Shown piece after piece: positions 42,751 through 52,434 of a stretch of DNA of 64,000 nt. The first letter of the stretch is position 1, and every line of letters begins with the position of its first letter. The position numbers and the translations under genes were made by a program. The DNA is taken from NCBI RefSeq assembly GCF_030269925.1, contig NC_085108.1:4092001-4156000 (forward strand), read 5' to 3'. Origin of the DNA: Bombyx mori (taxonomy: Eukaryota > Arthropoda > Insecta > Lepidoptera > Bombycidae). The notes under the pieces are model-generated. The model made no database searches and was not told where the DNA came from. It saw only the letters and a program-made list of their open reading frames with translations.

Positions 42751-42908
42751 TGAAACAAAATATATAATATTTAGAGAGATTGCATAATTAGAGACCTACT
42801 AAATGTATTGTTGTTAGGTATTTTGTAATTATGGGTATCATTACGTGCTTTTACTTACTAATCCATATCAAATTTAACTTAAAAGCACTTACGAAAAAAA
42901 ATATAAAG

Positions 42909-43226
42909 TTTAACACTACAAGTCCGACTGGCGGGCTTTTGTGAGTTTTCGTGAGTTCGTTGTTCCGGGCTGTTGGCGAAGATGATATAGAAATAATGTT
43001 TACACTGATTTGGTATGAGGTTTTAATATAAAAAGCGACACAATGACTAACACAAATACAAAATGAGTTGAGAATCGTACAATTAATCTAAGACTCGCAA
43101 TATTTTACTGGTCGTCGTCGCGCGCGCTGAGGGCGTGTGTTTTCGCGCTCAGAGAGCTCTGTCTCAGCGGGCGGTAAGGCGGCGGCGGGGGCGGTATCGC
43201 ACGTTCGGAAATTACGTTCCGTTATA
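42909..43226 (-). repeat. 3' LTR
   Basis: It matches 45980-46297 with a few substitutions and two 1-nt indels. The terminal sequence on + is TTTAACACTACAAGTCCG at the left and TTACGTTCCGTTATA at the right, not the usual TG..CA. Confidence 0.85.
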
Positions 43227-43580
43227 TCCTCCCCCTCCGAGTCACTAGAACGCCTCGTTAGTGGCTCGGCAGAAACAACAAGACGGGGCCGTCCACGCAG
43301 GCGTCGAGGCTGTACTGGAGCTGAGACCTGACCGGTTTGATTATGATACGGCTTCAAATGAGAAGCATGAAATTTCCCTAAAACCTGCGAATTCGAATCA
43401 GTAACCTCATAGGTAGTAGGACTAACGATATTGGTAATATAATCTGGTAGGGTCCGTCACGCTTAGGCATGAACTTCTTCGTTCTACCTTTGGCGGCATC
43501 ACTTAACAAGTGCGTTGAGAGAAGGACTAGATCACCTACTTGGTAACTGGGACCAGATAACTGAATTTTGTCGGTTTGCT
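43088..43580 (-). pseudogene. Integrase C-terminal remnant of the LTR element
   Basis: Minus-strand translation gives YQVGDLVLLSTHLLSDAAKG and KFMPKRDGPYQI, the GPY/F module found at the end of Gypsy-type integrases, then after a frameshift near 43438 FHASHLKPYH and a basic tail ending at 43088. The stop lies inside the 3' LTR, so the reading frame overlapped the LTR by about 139 nt. No catalytic integrase core remains. Confidence 0.7.
43227..43238 (-). other. Polypurine tract
   Basis: GGAGGGGGAGGA on the minus strand directly abuts the 3' LTR, the expected place for the plus-strand primer of an LTR element. Confidence 0.8.
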
Positions 43581-43675
43581 ACTTCCTATCATCCTGATGA
43601 TGTTCAGCGTAAGGCATTGGGGCTCCCCCTGGTCTGAAGACATCCTCGTTGCACTGCAGAAGAGAAGCTAGGCGG

Positions 43676-45205
43676 TTAACGCTCTGGAGGACACAGCATA
43701 GTTCCCTCGTCTTCTCTTAAGAAATCAGCAGCAGAACAAGGCGTGAGGTCACTGGGGTACTCGAACTCCAATGGAAAAACTCGTTCAGAACCATGGTAGC
43801 GCCATGTCGAAGTATGGAAGTCGATGGCTAAACCAGCTGCTACTAAAAAGTCTACACCCAATAATGTGTCATTATCCTGGGCGTCCGGAAATACGACAAA
43901 TTCCATGGGAATAACTTTACACGGTAATAACTTTACGTCAAGTGTCGTTGTCAGCATTTGTAGTGTTTGCATTGAACCATCGGCGAGCTTAACACGCATA
44001 GAACTACGCACAAAAGGTTGATTATGCTGTTGCAGTAGGGCGTAGAGTGAAGAACCGGCAACAGTTCGCTTGGCTGCGGTGTCGATAAAACCCCTACCTC
44101 GGATTCCTAAAATCTCTATACCTAAAATAGGTCGTCGCGCGTTGCCATTTTGCGAAGAAGTTACAGACGAAAAGGTGACAAAACTATCACAATTAAAATT
44201 TGTGGTCCCTTTAACCGTTGCACAACTTTCCAGGTTGTGTCCTGAAAAATTTTTGGTCACCCTACTTTTATTATCGAATTTCTGGTTTTGTCCTGAAAAA
44301 ATCATGGTCGCCCTAGTTGGTAACGGACCACGTGATGGACACTGACGAGAACGTTTCGTTTTCCATTTATGTCTATTATTCACGACGCACTGATTAACAC
44401 AAAATTCCCTAGGATATACTGATTTCAATTCGCTAGGTACATGAGTGCGGTTAAAACACTCCCCCTGCTTAACAGGACGAGATAAGTATGTAAACAAAGG
44501 CGTATCGTCGGAACGCGGTAAATTTGAAACAATTTGTTTATCAACACGTTTACGGGACGAGTTTACATTACATTTACGGGCAAAATTATTATTTACGGGG
44601 GGTGTACTTACATTATTACATGATACCAAACTTGGCTGAGCAGTGTGTAGCGATGAATTAACATAATTTGGGCGCTCAGTATGAACACTACTGGATAAAC
44701 ACAAGTCAGGTACAGCCCCAGTAAAACCCATAGGTAAACTTGCCAAATTACTCACCTGGGCGGACGACTTACCAACAGCTGATGTCTCAGCGGTCGTTGT
44801 ACTTCGCGATCGCGTTCGCGGTATTTGAATAAAATCGACCGCGCTAAAATTTGAACTACATTTGGAACAATTAGAACGTATGACTCCGCTCGCGCCGCAA
44901 CCGTAACATTTAATATTATTTACTTTACTAACTACGTTATCGTTACTGTCATTCGCGGTTTGTTTTAATAACAATTTACGACACTGATCACGCGTATGAC
45001 CGTAACTTTTACAATAAACACAGTATCGACGTTTCTTGGGTTTTTCGGCGGTCGGAGTGGCGTCGGCGTTATCGCCTGACGAACGTTGGCGCGGGGAAAC
45101 TTCTACAGCGGCCGTAGGTACACGCGGCACACTCGGCGACGGCGTTTGAAGTATGCGCTTCTTTCGTAGAATCCTCAATACTTCGTGCTTTTTGCAGGAG
45201 AACAT
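43676..45205 (-). CDS. Zinc-knuckle and retropepsin ORF of the LTR element
   Basis: A 509-codon open frame. Near residues 60-72 is a CCHC zinc knuckle (CVYCKSYGHTRDQC), then a second Cys-rich set (CYGCGASGVIRSNCSKC) at about 99-115. A long low-complexity Ser/Asn region follows. A retropepsin domain lies near the end: ILGIRGRGFIDTAAKRTVAG with the D-T-A catalytic triplet, and later DNDTLLGVDFLVAAGLAID. The frame then ends soon after the deletion junction. It overlaps the gag frame by 137 nt in a different frame, so expression probably needed ribosomal frameshifting. Confidence 0.85.
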   Translation of the reverse strand: MFSCKKHEVLRILRKKRILQTPSPSVPRVPTAAVEVSPRQRSSGDNADATPTAEKPKKRRYCVYCKSYGHTRDQCRKLLLKQTANDSNDNVVSKVNNIKCYGCGASGVIRSNCSKCSSNFSAVDFIQIPRTRSRSTTTAETSAVGKSSAQVSNLASLPMGFTGAVPDLCLSSSVHTERPNYVNSSLHTAQPSLVSCNNVSTPPVNNNFARKCNVNSSRKRVDKQIVSNLPRSDDTPLFTYLSRPVKQGECFNRTHVPSELKSVYPREFCVNQCVVNNRHKWKTKRSRQCPSRGPLPTRATMIFSGQNQKFDNKSRVTKNFSGHNLESCATVKGTTNFNCDSFVTFSSVTSSQNGNARRPILGIEILGIRGRGFIDTAAKRTVAGSSLYALLQQHNQPFVRSSMRVKLADGSMQTLQMLTTTLDVKLLPCKVIPMEFVVFPDAQDNDTLLGVDFLVAAGLAIDFHTSTWRYHGSERVFPLEFEYPSDLTPCSAADFLREDEGTMLCPPER

Positions 45206-45872
45206 TGAAACTGGTGATTTCCTCTCTACGAAGGCGTTTACGAATTTTATGATGCAGTAATCCGTATATCATATCAAGCTCCACTTTTTCACATAGGTCG
45301 CCTCGAGGTAGCTTCGCGAGGAGTGCTCGGGCCCTGGCGACAAACAGGTCGGTTTTCTCTATAGGCTGCTGGCCGTCTGCGAATAGGTCGACATAAATTC
45401 TGTGGGGTGGGCGGCGATCACCAAAAGCACTTCGTAGATTTGAGATGACGTCTTCCCATGTAGAAACTTGATGCTTGATACCCTGCCACCAGGTAGCGGC
45501 GGTGTGTGTAAGCAACATGGAGATGCCTTTTACGGCTACGTCATCGGGAACATTGGCGGCGTCTCTGTACGATTCTATTGCGTCGATAAAACCTTCTACT
45601 GACTCGTCTGCGCGTCCGCTGAATACAGATTTGCAGCGGCTGAAGTTGTTGGCGGGCCGATGGTCGAATGTAGGAGTCGCCGACTGCCTGACGCTATCTA
45701 ACAGCTCCCGGAACGCGTCTAGCTGCGTTCGTTGAAGGGTGTCGATCAGCATGGTGATGTCTTCCGGGCGGAAGCAAACACTGGCGGGCGGCGCGTCACT
45801 CGACGGCGCGTGGGGTGGCGACGCGGCTCTCGCGTCGCGCTCCTCGGAGTTGGGCATCTTCTTCGGCGGCAT
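45069..45872 (-). CDS. Gag capsid-like protein of the LTR element
   Basis: A 267-codon frame starting at ATG 45872, 93 nt inside the primer-binding site. The capsid-like core shows FSRCKSVFSGRADESVEGFI, TWWQGIKHQVSTWEDVI and FADGQQPIEKTDLFVARARA, the pattern of Ty3/Gypsy retrotrans_gag domains, roughly residues 80-215. The amino end is Pro/Ala-rich. The zinc knuckle is encoded in the following overlapping frame. The protein appears intact. Confidence 0.85.
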   Translation of the reverse strand: MPPKKMPNSEERDARAASPPHAPSSDAPPASVCFRPEDITMLIDTLQRTQLDAFRELLDSVRQSATPTFDHRPANNFSRCKSVFSGRADESVEGFIDAIESYRDAANVPDDVAVKGISMLLTHTAATWWQGIKHQVSTWEDVISNLRSAFGDRRPPHRIYVDLFADGQQPIEKTDLFVARARALLAKLPRGDLCEKVELDMIYGLLHHKIRKRLRREEITSFNVLLQKARSIEDSTKEAHTSNAVAECAACTYGRCRSFPAPTFVRR

Positions 45873-45965
45873 TATTTGACGACGGTTTAGTCGGTAAAGT
45901 CAGGAAAACACAAATCGTTCATGCAGGCACAATAATTTCTTATAAATATCACTTCACAGCTAAAC

Positions 45966-45977
45966 GTTCGGGCGCCA
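45966..45977 (-). other. Primer-binding site, tRNA-Lys type
   Basis: TGGCGCCCGAAC on the minus strand, 2 nt inside the 5' LTR, matches the 3' end of a lysine tRNA as used by some retroelements (recalled). Confidence 0.75.
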
Positions 45978-45979
45978 TT

Positions 45980-46297
45980 TTTAACACTACAAGTCCGACT
46001 GGCGGGCTTTTGTGAGTTTTCGTGAGTTCGTTGTTCCGGGCTGTTGGCGAAGATGATATAGAAATAATGTTTACACTGATTTGGTATGAGGTTTTAATAT
46101 AAAAAAGCGACACAATAACTAACAAAATACAAAATGAGTTGAGAATCGTACAGTTACACTAAGACTCGCAATATCTTACTGGTCGTCGTCGCGCGCGCTG
46201 AGGGCGTGTGTTTTCGCGCTCAGAGAGCTCTGTCTCAGCGGGCGGTAAGGCGGCGGCGGGGGCGGTATCGCACGTTCGGAAATTACGTTCCGTTATA
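45980..46297 (-). repeat. 5' LTR
   Basis: Partner of the LTR at 42909-43226, of the same 318-bp length. It contains GC-rich text (GGTAAGGCGGCGGCGGGG) and would hold the element's promoter. Confidence 0.85.
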
Positions 46298-46656
46298 AAA
46301 GGTTTTTATTCTATGTATTTATAATTTTTTTTCGATCCATTTATTTGGCAGAGTTGCAACTTTATGCACATGTTCATAACATCAAATGATAGTAGACTAG
46401 ACAAGGTATAAGGAAAATAAAGTTTCAAAGCGGGACCTCGCGGTACTTAGCAGGAATTTAATTTGATGTGACCCGCTCCATACAAAAAAATCACAAAACA
46501 CATTTTTCTGACCAAACTATAAAGTTTTTGTAATTTTTGCCCAAAACAATTATTATTGAGATTAACGAGCTCTATCTATCTACATAAAAAAAATTATAAA
46601 AAAACAAAGTTGGTCCCTAAGTCACTAAAATCATAGAATCGACCCACTGTGCAACG

Positions 46657-48035
46657 CATTGATTTAGGGACGGATTCTTTTAAATCCCATGCAATAACAT
46701 TGTTGGTATCCAAAAATTATGTCGAATGTGTTAACTCTATGTAAACATTATTTGTTCTTGTTTTACTTAAAAAAATATTTTTAGTAAGTACCTATTATGA
46801 ACAATAGTTAACTTTAGTTTTAGAAATGGCAACACTTAAAGCTGAATTTAGCTAACCTAACCTATAATGTTTCAGTGGAATATGCGTAAACTGCGCGATT
46901 GCCAATTAAAAAAAAAACCTATAAGGTTCCCAATGAATTTAATAGGGATTCCGGATGTGAAGAGTTCTGAAGCAAATCGTAGTTAATTTAGACTTATAAG
47001 TGGATGTACCTACTCCCAAGCACAATTGCAATGCGGTAGTTGTAAGTAATTCCACCTAAATCTACACCTGAAATTTAAAATGTGTCCTTTTTGTATGTAT
47101 CAATGACCACGTTCAGCTGTGGAAATATTTATTAGTATTTAATATGGTAGAATTTAACATAACTATTGTAACTTTTCGTTGGTACAAATGTCTTAATCTT
47201 TTTACATTTTACTTAATCATAAACACGCGGGATGAGATGTCCTACTTTTTTCCCGCGGTGCACATACTATTATTTCTCCTACCAGGCCGAAAGTTCGTGG
47301 AGTACCGAGCTGGGGTCCAGGGGCAAAGCCCTGGCCGGGTATAGGGTTGGCGGAGCCCCTATACTCATAAAAAAACAATTTAACTGTTTTTTTTATTTTT
47401 AAATAAACTACTACTAATTGAATAAGAACTGTCTGATGAACTCATCTTTGTTTAATACTTCACTATTAAATTTTATTGCCTTTTGTTTATTTCACTTTTA
47501 CACTAAACACAATATTGCAAATTACCCGAGCACAACAATGGCGGAGAATTTTAGGTGCGTGAGAGCAGACGTAGACACTAACGCGCATGCGCACTTGTCA
47601 GTACCCAGGGAGGAAAAGTTACACTTTCTTCCCTGTACAGCGGGAGGAAAACCGAACTTTCGGCGTAGGTAGGAGAAAAAAAGACTTTAATGGTGTAAAA
47701 ACAAAACGTACATATTTTTTTTATATAATAGATATGTTTCGCGCCTAAAAAGGTACTTGCAGAGAAATTAGTGTATTATGTAAGTGTCTCTGGAAGTACT
47801 ACAAGCTGTGGAGGTATTTCCACGTGTTTGTTGTGTGAGCAATACCTATTTTTAATTATGGTTGATTTATGCTTATTGCTTTTAAGTATACGCATTTATT
47901 GTGGCGACTGTGTGAAGTCGTTTTCGTTAATTGACTTTTGTTTATTGTAGAATTAGATTTAAGTTCACAAAAATAAATGTTTCTAATGTGGTGTAATAGC
48001 AGTTTTGTTTTTGTATCTCCCGTTATTTATATTAT
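46657..48035. other. Gene-free region with a possible MITE
   Basis: CTCCTACCAGGCCGAAAGTTCG (47276-47297) and CGAACTTTCGGCGTAGGTAGGAG (47653-47675) form an imperfect inverted repeat about 400 bp apart, enclosing GGGGTCCAGGGGCAAAGCCC and an AT-rich part. This may be a small DNA element. No gene is supported. Confidence 0.45.
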
Positions 48036-48037
48036 TA

Positions 48038-48321
48038 CTAGTTGACCCGGCAGACTTTGTTAGTGCCTCAATCGATAAATAAAAGGCCTAAACTTTTGTA
48101 TAAAATAAACTTAAAAAAAACAAAAGGAATCCGTCCGACGGGGAAAAAATAAATTGTTTGTTTTTATATTATTCCGAGCATTTTCATATTTTTTCCACCT
48201 TTTAAACCTTCTCTGGACTTTCACGAATAATTCAAGACCAAAGTTAGCCAAATCGGTCCAACCGTTCTCGAGTTTTAGCGAGACTAACGAACAGCAATTA
48301 ATTTTTATATATACCTATAGA
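48038..48321 (-). mobile_element. Non-autonomous Helitron
   Basis: On the minus strand it begins TCTATAGGTATATATAAAAA and ends CCGGGTCAACTAG; same family as 27149-27437. Confidence 0.65.
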
Positions 48322-48328
48322 TTAAGAT

Positions 48329-48571
48329 TATTATTTTTTTGCTTAGAGGGGTGGACGAGCTCATAGCCCACCTGGGGTTAAGTGGTTACTGGAGCCCATA
48401 GACATCTAAAACGTAAATGCGCTACCCACCTTGAGATATAGGTTCTAAGGTCTCAAGTATAGTTACAACGGCTGCTCCACCCTTCAAACCGAAACGCATT
48501 ACTGCTTCACGGCAGAAATAGGCAGAGGGTGGTACCTACCCGCGCGGACTCACAAGAGGTCCTACCACCAG
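48329..48571 (-). mobile_element. BMC1-like copy
   Basis: From TATTATTTTTTTGCTTAGAG to GTCCTACCACCAG on +; near complete, with small substitutions. Confidence 0.8.
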
Positions 48572-48587
48572 TAAAAAATATTGCTCG

Positions 48588-48700
48588 GTAGACCGACAGT
48601 CCAAATGTTGTTCGGAACTTGTATGCAAGCTTATTATAAGCGAAATTCCCGCATCTGTCAAATATCTTTTGTTGTATGATGTCTAGCCCCACATCACTCC
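48588..48700 (+). repeat. Interspersed repeat shared with 32262-32373
   Basis: GTAGACCGACAGTCCAAATG, CGGAACTTGTATGCAAGCTT and GCATCTGTCAAATATCTT occur in the same order at 32262-32373, with indels. The family is unknown. Confidence 0.55.
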
Positions 48701-49317
48701 CCTCCGAGACTGGAGAGGTCGTGTTATTTAGTTAGCGTCGTCCGTGCCGAGATTAGCTTGCAAGTGTCAGTGCTGCTCGAAGTCTGCGGTGGACTTGCCT
48801 CAATTTAAGGCTAAAAAGTGTTAGAGCCCGTTCACACATGGTCTCCGTTTTACTGGTCCGTTTTTTTCATCGATGGAGCATCAAGTTGTATGAGTGACTT
48901 CAGAGGCCTCATTCAGAGGTGTCCTGGCACTAGTCCTCCTCCCTTGATTTCAAACATTCGCCGAATCTTAAGAACTTTTCACGGCCAAAAAAATTCCACG
49001 ACGTTATAGAAAACACACGTTTTTAAATCTAGACCCTTTGCCCAGAGAAAAAAAAACAAAGCACGGAGCTGTTATATACCAATTTTTTTTTACTTATAGC
49101 AATAAAACACAAAAAAAATATTGTAATGTCTATTTTTATTTGGCATCCATCACAACTGTCGTAAACATTCGTGTACAAATTAAACATCTCATTCATTCAA
49201 TCTTCAAGAAAGTTTAACTAAAAAACAAAAACAAAAAAATTAATAGAAATCCTAAACTGGCGACGCTACTATACAATCACGCACAAAAATGAAGCATTAA
49301 AAATAAATAAATTACAT

Positions 49318-49328
49318 TTTATTTTATT
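49318..49328 (-). terminator. Candidate polyadenylation signals
   Basis: Two overlapping AATAAA words on the minus strand lie about 205-215 nt past the stop of the 49532-49648 exon. Confidence 0.45.
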
Positions 49329-49531
49329 CAAACATAATCCTCTCCGCATTTACACACTTTAAATATTTACTGAACGCACCTCGCTAAATTAAAATGATTT
49401 AAACAAAGATAAATTGCCCTACGTGGATGCATTCAGGAGTTTTTTTTTTTCAAAAGACGTTTTGTTTTTGCATTGTCAATTGTCTGCGACAAGCTTGCTC
49501 CGGCGGGTTGTTCTGGGAGTACTGGTTTGTC

Positions 49532-49648
49532 CTAAACGCGTCTAGACTGGTTGAGGATCATCTGGCGTACGCTAAACGTGGACAGGCCGAGACCGATGGT
49601 GGCTAGGAGTAGAGCGGACCGTGTCATCATCTTCTCACGGTTCGCTTG
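49532..49648 (-). CDS. Last coding exon of an unidentified gene
   Basis: A good acceptor (TTATTATTATTTTTACAG on the minus strand) precedes 38 sense codons and TAG. The exon reads QANREKMMTRSALLLATIGL and continues GLSTFSVRQMILNQSRRV. The middle (about residues 10-26) is a hydrophobic, Leu/Ala/Gly-rich segment followed by a basic end, like the single membrane span of a small tail-anchored or mitochondrial protein. Codon use is GC-richer than the surroundings. I do not recognise the family. Upstream exons must be at higher coordinates on the minus strand, but I could not find them, and phase 0 is assumed. Confidence 0.55.
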   Translation of the reverse strand, partial: QANREKMMTRSALLLATIGLGLSTFSVRQMILNQSRRV

Positions 49649-49736
49649 CTGTAAAAATAATAATAATAATTTTAAGCAACGTCCTTTCAAAATAGGGTAA
49701 TTATTTTCTTTTTGCCTTGACGGGTGTTGTTTCTTT

Positions 49737-49958
49737 TTTTATTTCTTAGATGGGTGGACGACTTCACAGCCCACCTGGTGTTAAGTGGTTGCTGGAGCTC
49801 ATAGACATCTACAACGTAAATGCGCCACCCAACTTGAGATATAAATTCTAAAGTCTCAAGTATAGTTACAACGGCTGCCCCACCCTTCAAAGCGAAATGC
49901 ATTACTGTTTCACGGCAGAAATAGGCAGGTTGGTGGTACCTACAGGTCCTACCACCAC
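49737..49958 (-). mobile_element. BMC1-like copy
   Basis: From TTTATTTCTTAGATGGGTGG to GGTCCTACCACCA on +, with loss of the CCGCGCGGACTCACAAGA segment. It would lie in the last intron of the minus-strand gene. Confidence 0.8.
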
Positions 49959-50230
49959 AAACCACTCAAATAGAGTCGCACAGTAATCAGTCGTCGGTGT
50001 AAGAAGTTTTCTAAAACCATCAGTTCTTCAAACGCCTTTAATATACCTAAACTTCAATCAATGACGAGAGACCTATTTGTTTTTGTAAACCCGAAATAAT
50101 TCAAATGCGTCGTGCCGAACGGAGGCGCGGTCATGTGGATTTTATTTTGCGTTCTAGAAATAGCACGTCGCCATTTAATTATATTGCGTATGCCAAATGG
50201 CGCCACGTTTGTTGTAAACATTTCAACATG

Positions 50231-50764
50231 ATACATCATTGTAAGTATGGCCATTTATTTTGGCCCCAAATGACGTCACAGACGAAGGGATGTGGTAATT
50301 TAAAAACATAAGAACATATTCCCTAATCGCAGACAACCAAAAGGATAGTCAATACATCATTGTAAGTATGGACTAACATTGGTATGGCCATTTATTTTGG
50401 CCTCAAATGACGTCACAGGCGAAGGGATGTGGTAATTTAAAAACAATAATAGATTCCCTAATCGCAGACAACCAAAATGATAGTCAATACATCATTGAAA
50501 GTATGGACTAACATTGGTATGGCCATCATTTATTTTAGCTCCAAATGACGTCACAGGCGAATGTATGTGGTAATTTAAAAACATAAGAACAGATTCCCTA
50601 ATCGCAGACAACCAAAATGATAGTCAATACATCATTGTAAGTATGGACTAACATTGGTATGGCCATTTATTTTGGCCTCAAATGACGTCACAGGCGAAGG
50701 TATGTGGTAATTTAAAAACATAAGAACAGATTCCCTAATCGCAGACAACCAAAATGATAGTCAA
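50231..50764 (+). repeat. Four-copy 137-bp minisatellite with CRE sites
   Basis: Head-to-tail units start ATACATCATTGTAAGTATGG and end CAACCAAAATGATAGTCA. Copy 1 lacks a 15-bp ACTAACATTGGTATGG part. Every unit holds the palindrome TGACGTCA, at 50271, 50408, 50546 and 50683, spaced 137-138 bp. Copies 2 to 4 are nearly identical. Confidence 0.92.
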
Positions 50765-51290
50765 ACGATCTGAGCTTATGGAACAATCTAGAACAGTATC
50801 ACTTTAGTTATGTTGAGTGCTGCCACCATTAAAAATCTTAAAGGCATTAATGATAAGCTAGATTTGAATTGCAAGATCACATTTTTGTGATAAAAATATA
50901 AGCTATTTTAAGCGGCGGCTTCAGATATTCGTAGATAATTATATACTAATTGAATCATATAAAAAAAAATTTAATTTTTTCGCAATGACAATATAATTTG
51001 ATCTTTTGTTCCTTTGTCTTTAAGAAAAGTAAAAAAGTACTGGGCAATTTTTTTTCGCATTCAACCTAAATAGATAAAAAAATAGTACAATAATTATATG
51101 ACACGAATACAACTCACATAAGGTCGGCTGTTTTAAAAGTCGTCCAAGATACAAGATTGTATTATTATTATTATGGTTAAGTTATACAGCCTAGTGAGGG
51201 CCCACCAGCTATAGTATTGCGCTGTTGCCCCTATCTGCATAGGATGCATCATAGTCTTCTCTCAATTGCATACCCAAACCATACGACTTG
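50765..51290. other. AT-rich spacer
   Basis: No ORF, repeat or signal could be recognised apart from a short TTA run near 51160. Confidence 0.4.
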
Positions 51291-51294
51291 GCAA

Positions 51295-51475
51295 CTTCAG
51301 CCAAAGTCATAACCCACTGAGTACCACGCCGGATCATCTCAGTAGGTCAGGATTCCGAAATTGTTAGAGCAAGTGTTAGCAAAATCTCTCAGACTGAGCC
51401 CCGTGAGCTCATCTAGCCCCCCGATGAAACCAGAATAGGCCCCTTGAGGCTACTGGTAAATAAGTAAAAAAAAGG
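51295..51475 (+). mobile_element. Diverged Bm1-type SINE
   Basis: CATAACCCACTGAGTACCAC, TCATCTCAGTAGGTCAGG, GCAAGTGTTAGCAAA, CTGAGCCCCGTGAGCTC and an A-rich end follow the Bm1 order with many changes. Confidence 0.65.
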
Positions 51476-51499
51476 TATTCCATAGTTAATCGGACGACT

Positions 51500-51845
51500 C
51501 TTTTAACCTCGAATGACGTTGTTAGAGATGATACCGTCATCTCGTTTTTACCATCGCACCGCCCGCCACCGGAGTAGAGTTCATCCATACTATCTGGAGC
51601 CACTGCGGTCATCTGCAGAGCGTGTCCAGAGGCCTTTTTTGCCACGTACCATCCGGCTATGGAATGAGCTCCCCTCTACGGTGTTTCCCGAGCGCTATGA
51701 CATGTCCTTCTTTAAACAAGGCTTGTAGAGAGGGGTAGGCAGCGGCTTGGCTCTGCCCCTGGCATTGCTGAAGTCCATGGGCGACGGTAACCACTCACCA
51801 TCAGGTGAGCCGTATGCTCGTCTGCCTATAAGGACAATAAAAATC
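51500..51845 (+). mobile_element. Jockey/CR1-like LINE 3' end with RT C-terminus
   Basis: The frame ending at 51728 encodes RSSAERVQRPFLPRTIRLWN and ELPSTVFPERYDMSFFKQGL before the stop, the C-terminal signature (FLPRT.RLWNSLP..VFP) of reverse transcriptases in Jockey/CR1-type LINEs. The UTR TAGGCAGCGGCTTGGCTCTG to GACAATAAAAAT follows. The element is truncated at its 5' end. Other tails of the family are at 4075, 19481 and 20965. Confidence 0.8.
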
Positions 51846-52182
51846 TATGTCCAACAAGATTTTCTAAATTTCGGGCGGTAGTTTCGAAAAATCAGTCTTG
51901 TTCCTTGTAACCGACAGTAAAACTGAATAGCTAATTAGATAGTAGCTATCCAGCGCTAAGTACTAGTTGTTGGGCACAAATCTGTTTAAAGAACATTTAC
52001 GATACTTGCTACGGAGCTTTGCTTTGATAAATGTAATTATTTATCTAAGTGACACACATTTTTAGTGACGCGATTAACGCACTGCGTCTCAATACGAAGT
52101 TCTTAACGTATTTTTTTAGTCTTATATTTTTCTGTTACCAGCCGCTTTTTTTAAATACGACGAAAGTCGTGATTGAAAAGAA

Positions 52183-52429
52183 AGGTTTTTTTTTATTGCT
52201 TAGATGGGTAGACGAGCTCACAGCCCACCTGGTGTGAAGTGGTTACTGGAGCCCATAGACATCCACAACATAAATGCGCCACCCACCTTGAGATATAAGT
52301 TTTAAGGTCTCACGTATAGTTACAACGGCTGCCGCACCCTTCAAACCGAAACGCATTACTGCTTCCCGGCAGAAATAGGCAGGGTGGTGGTACCCACCCG
52401 CGCGGACTCACAAGAGGTCCTACCACCAG
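52183..52429 (-). mobile_element. BMC1-like copy
   Basis: From GTTTTTTTTTATTGCTTAGAT to GGTCCTACCACCAGT on +; complete for the common tail. Confidence 0.85.
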
Positions 52430-52434
52430 TAAAA

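Larger units (their letters stand above)
42909..46297 (-). mobile_element. Internally deleted Ty3/Gypsy-type LTR retrotransposon
   Basis: Two 318-bp LTRs (42909-43226 and 45980-46297) are about 97 percent identical by eye and flanked by AAAG (42905-42908, 46298-46301), a 4-bp duplication. Read on the minus strand: 5' LTR, primer-binding site, gag, zinc knuckle, protease, then a jump to the integrase C-terminus, polypurine tract and 3' LTR. Reverse transcriptase, RNase H and most of the integrase are missing. It sits in the right inverted repeat of the Transib element, which was therefore there first. Confidence 0.88.
40042..46651 (+). mobile_element. Transib-type DNA transposon, split by an LTR element
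   Basis: The ends are CACAGTGGGTCGAT and its complement, flanked on both sides by CAACG (40037-40041, 46652-46656), a 5-bp target duplication typical of Transib. The heptamer CACAGTG equals the recombination-signal heptamer used by RAG1/2. The inverted repeats extend about 500 bp: 40042-40547 against 42770-42908 plus 46302-46651. The right repeat is broken by the LTR element at 42909-46297. Without that insert the transposon is about 3.2 kb. It encodes a RAG1-related transposase in pieces. Confidence 0.88.

Noticed and set aside
44070..44639. Plus-strand frames inside the LTR element
   Set aside because: They are antisense shadows of the minus-strand zinc-knuckle/protease frame.
42909..46297. 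Endogenous retrovirus with env
   Set aside because: No envelope-like frame is present; only gag, protease and an integrase tail were found between the LTRs.
50231..50764. CRISPR array or satellite DNA
   Set aside because: Units abut without unique spacers and number only four; it is a local minisatellite.
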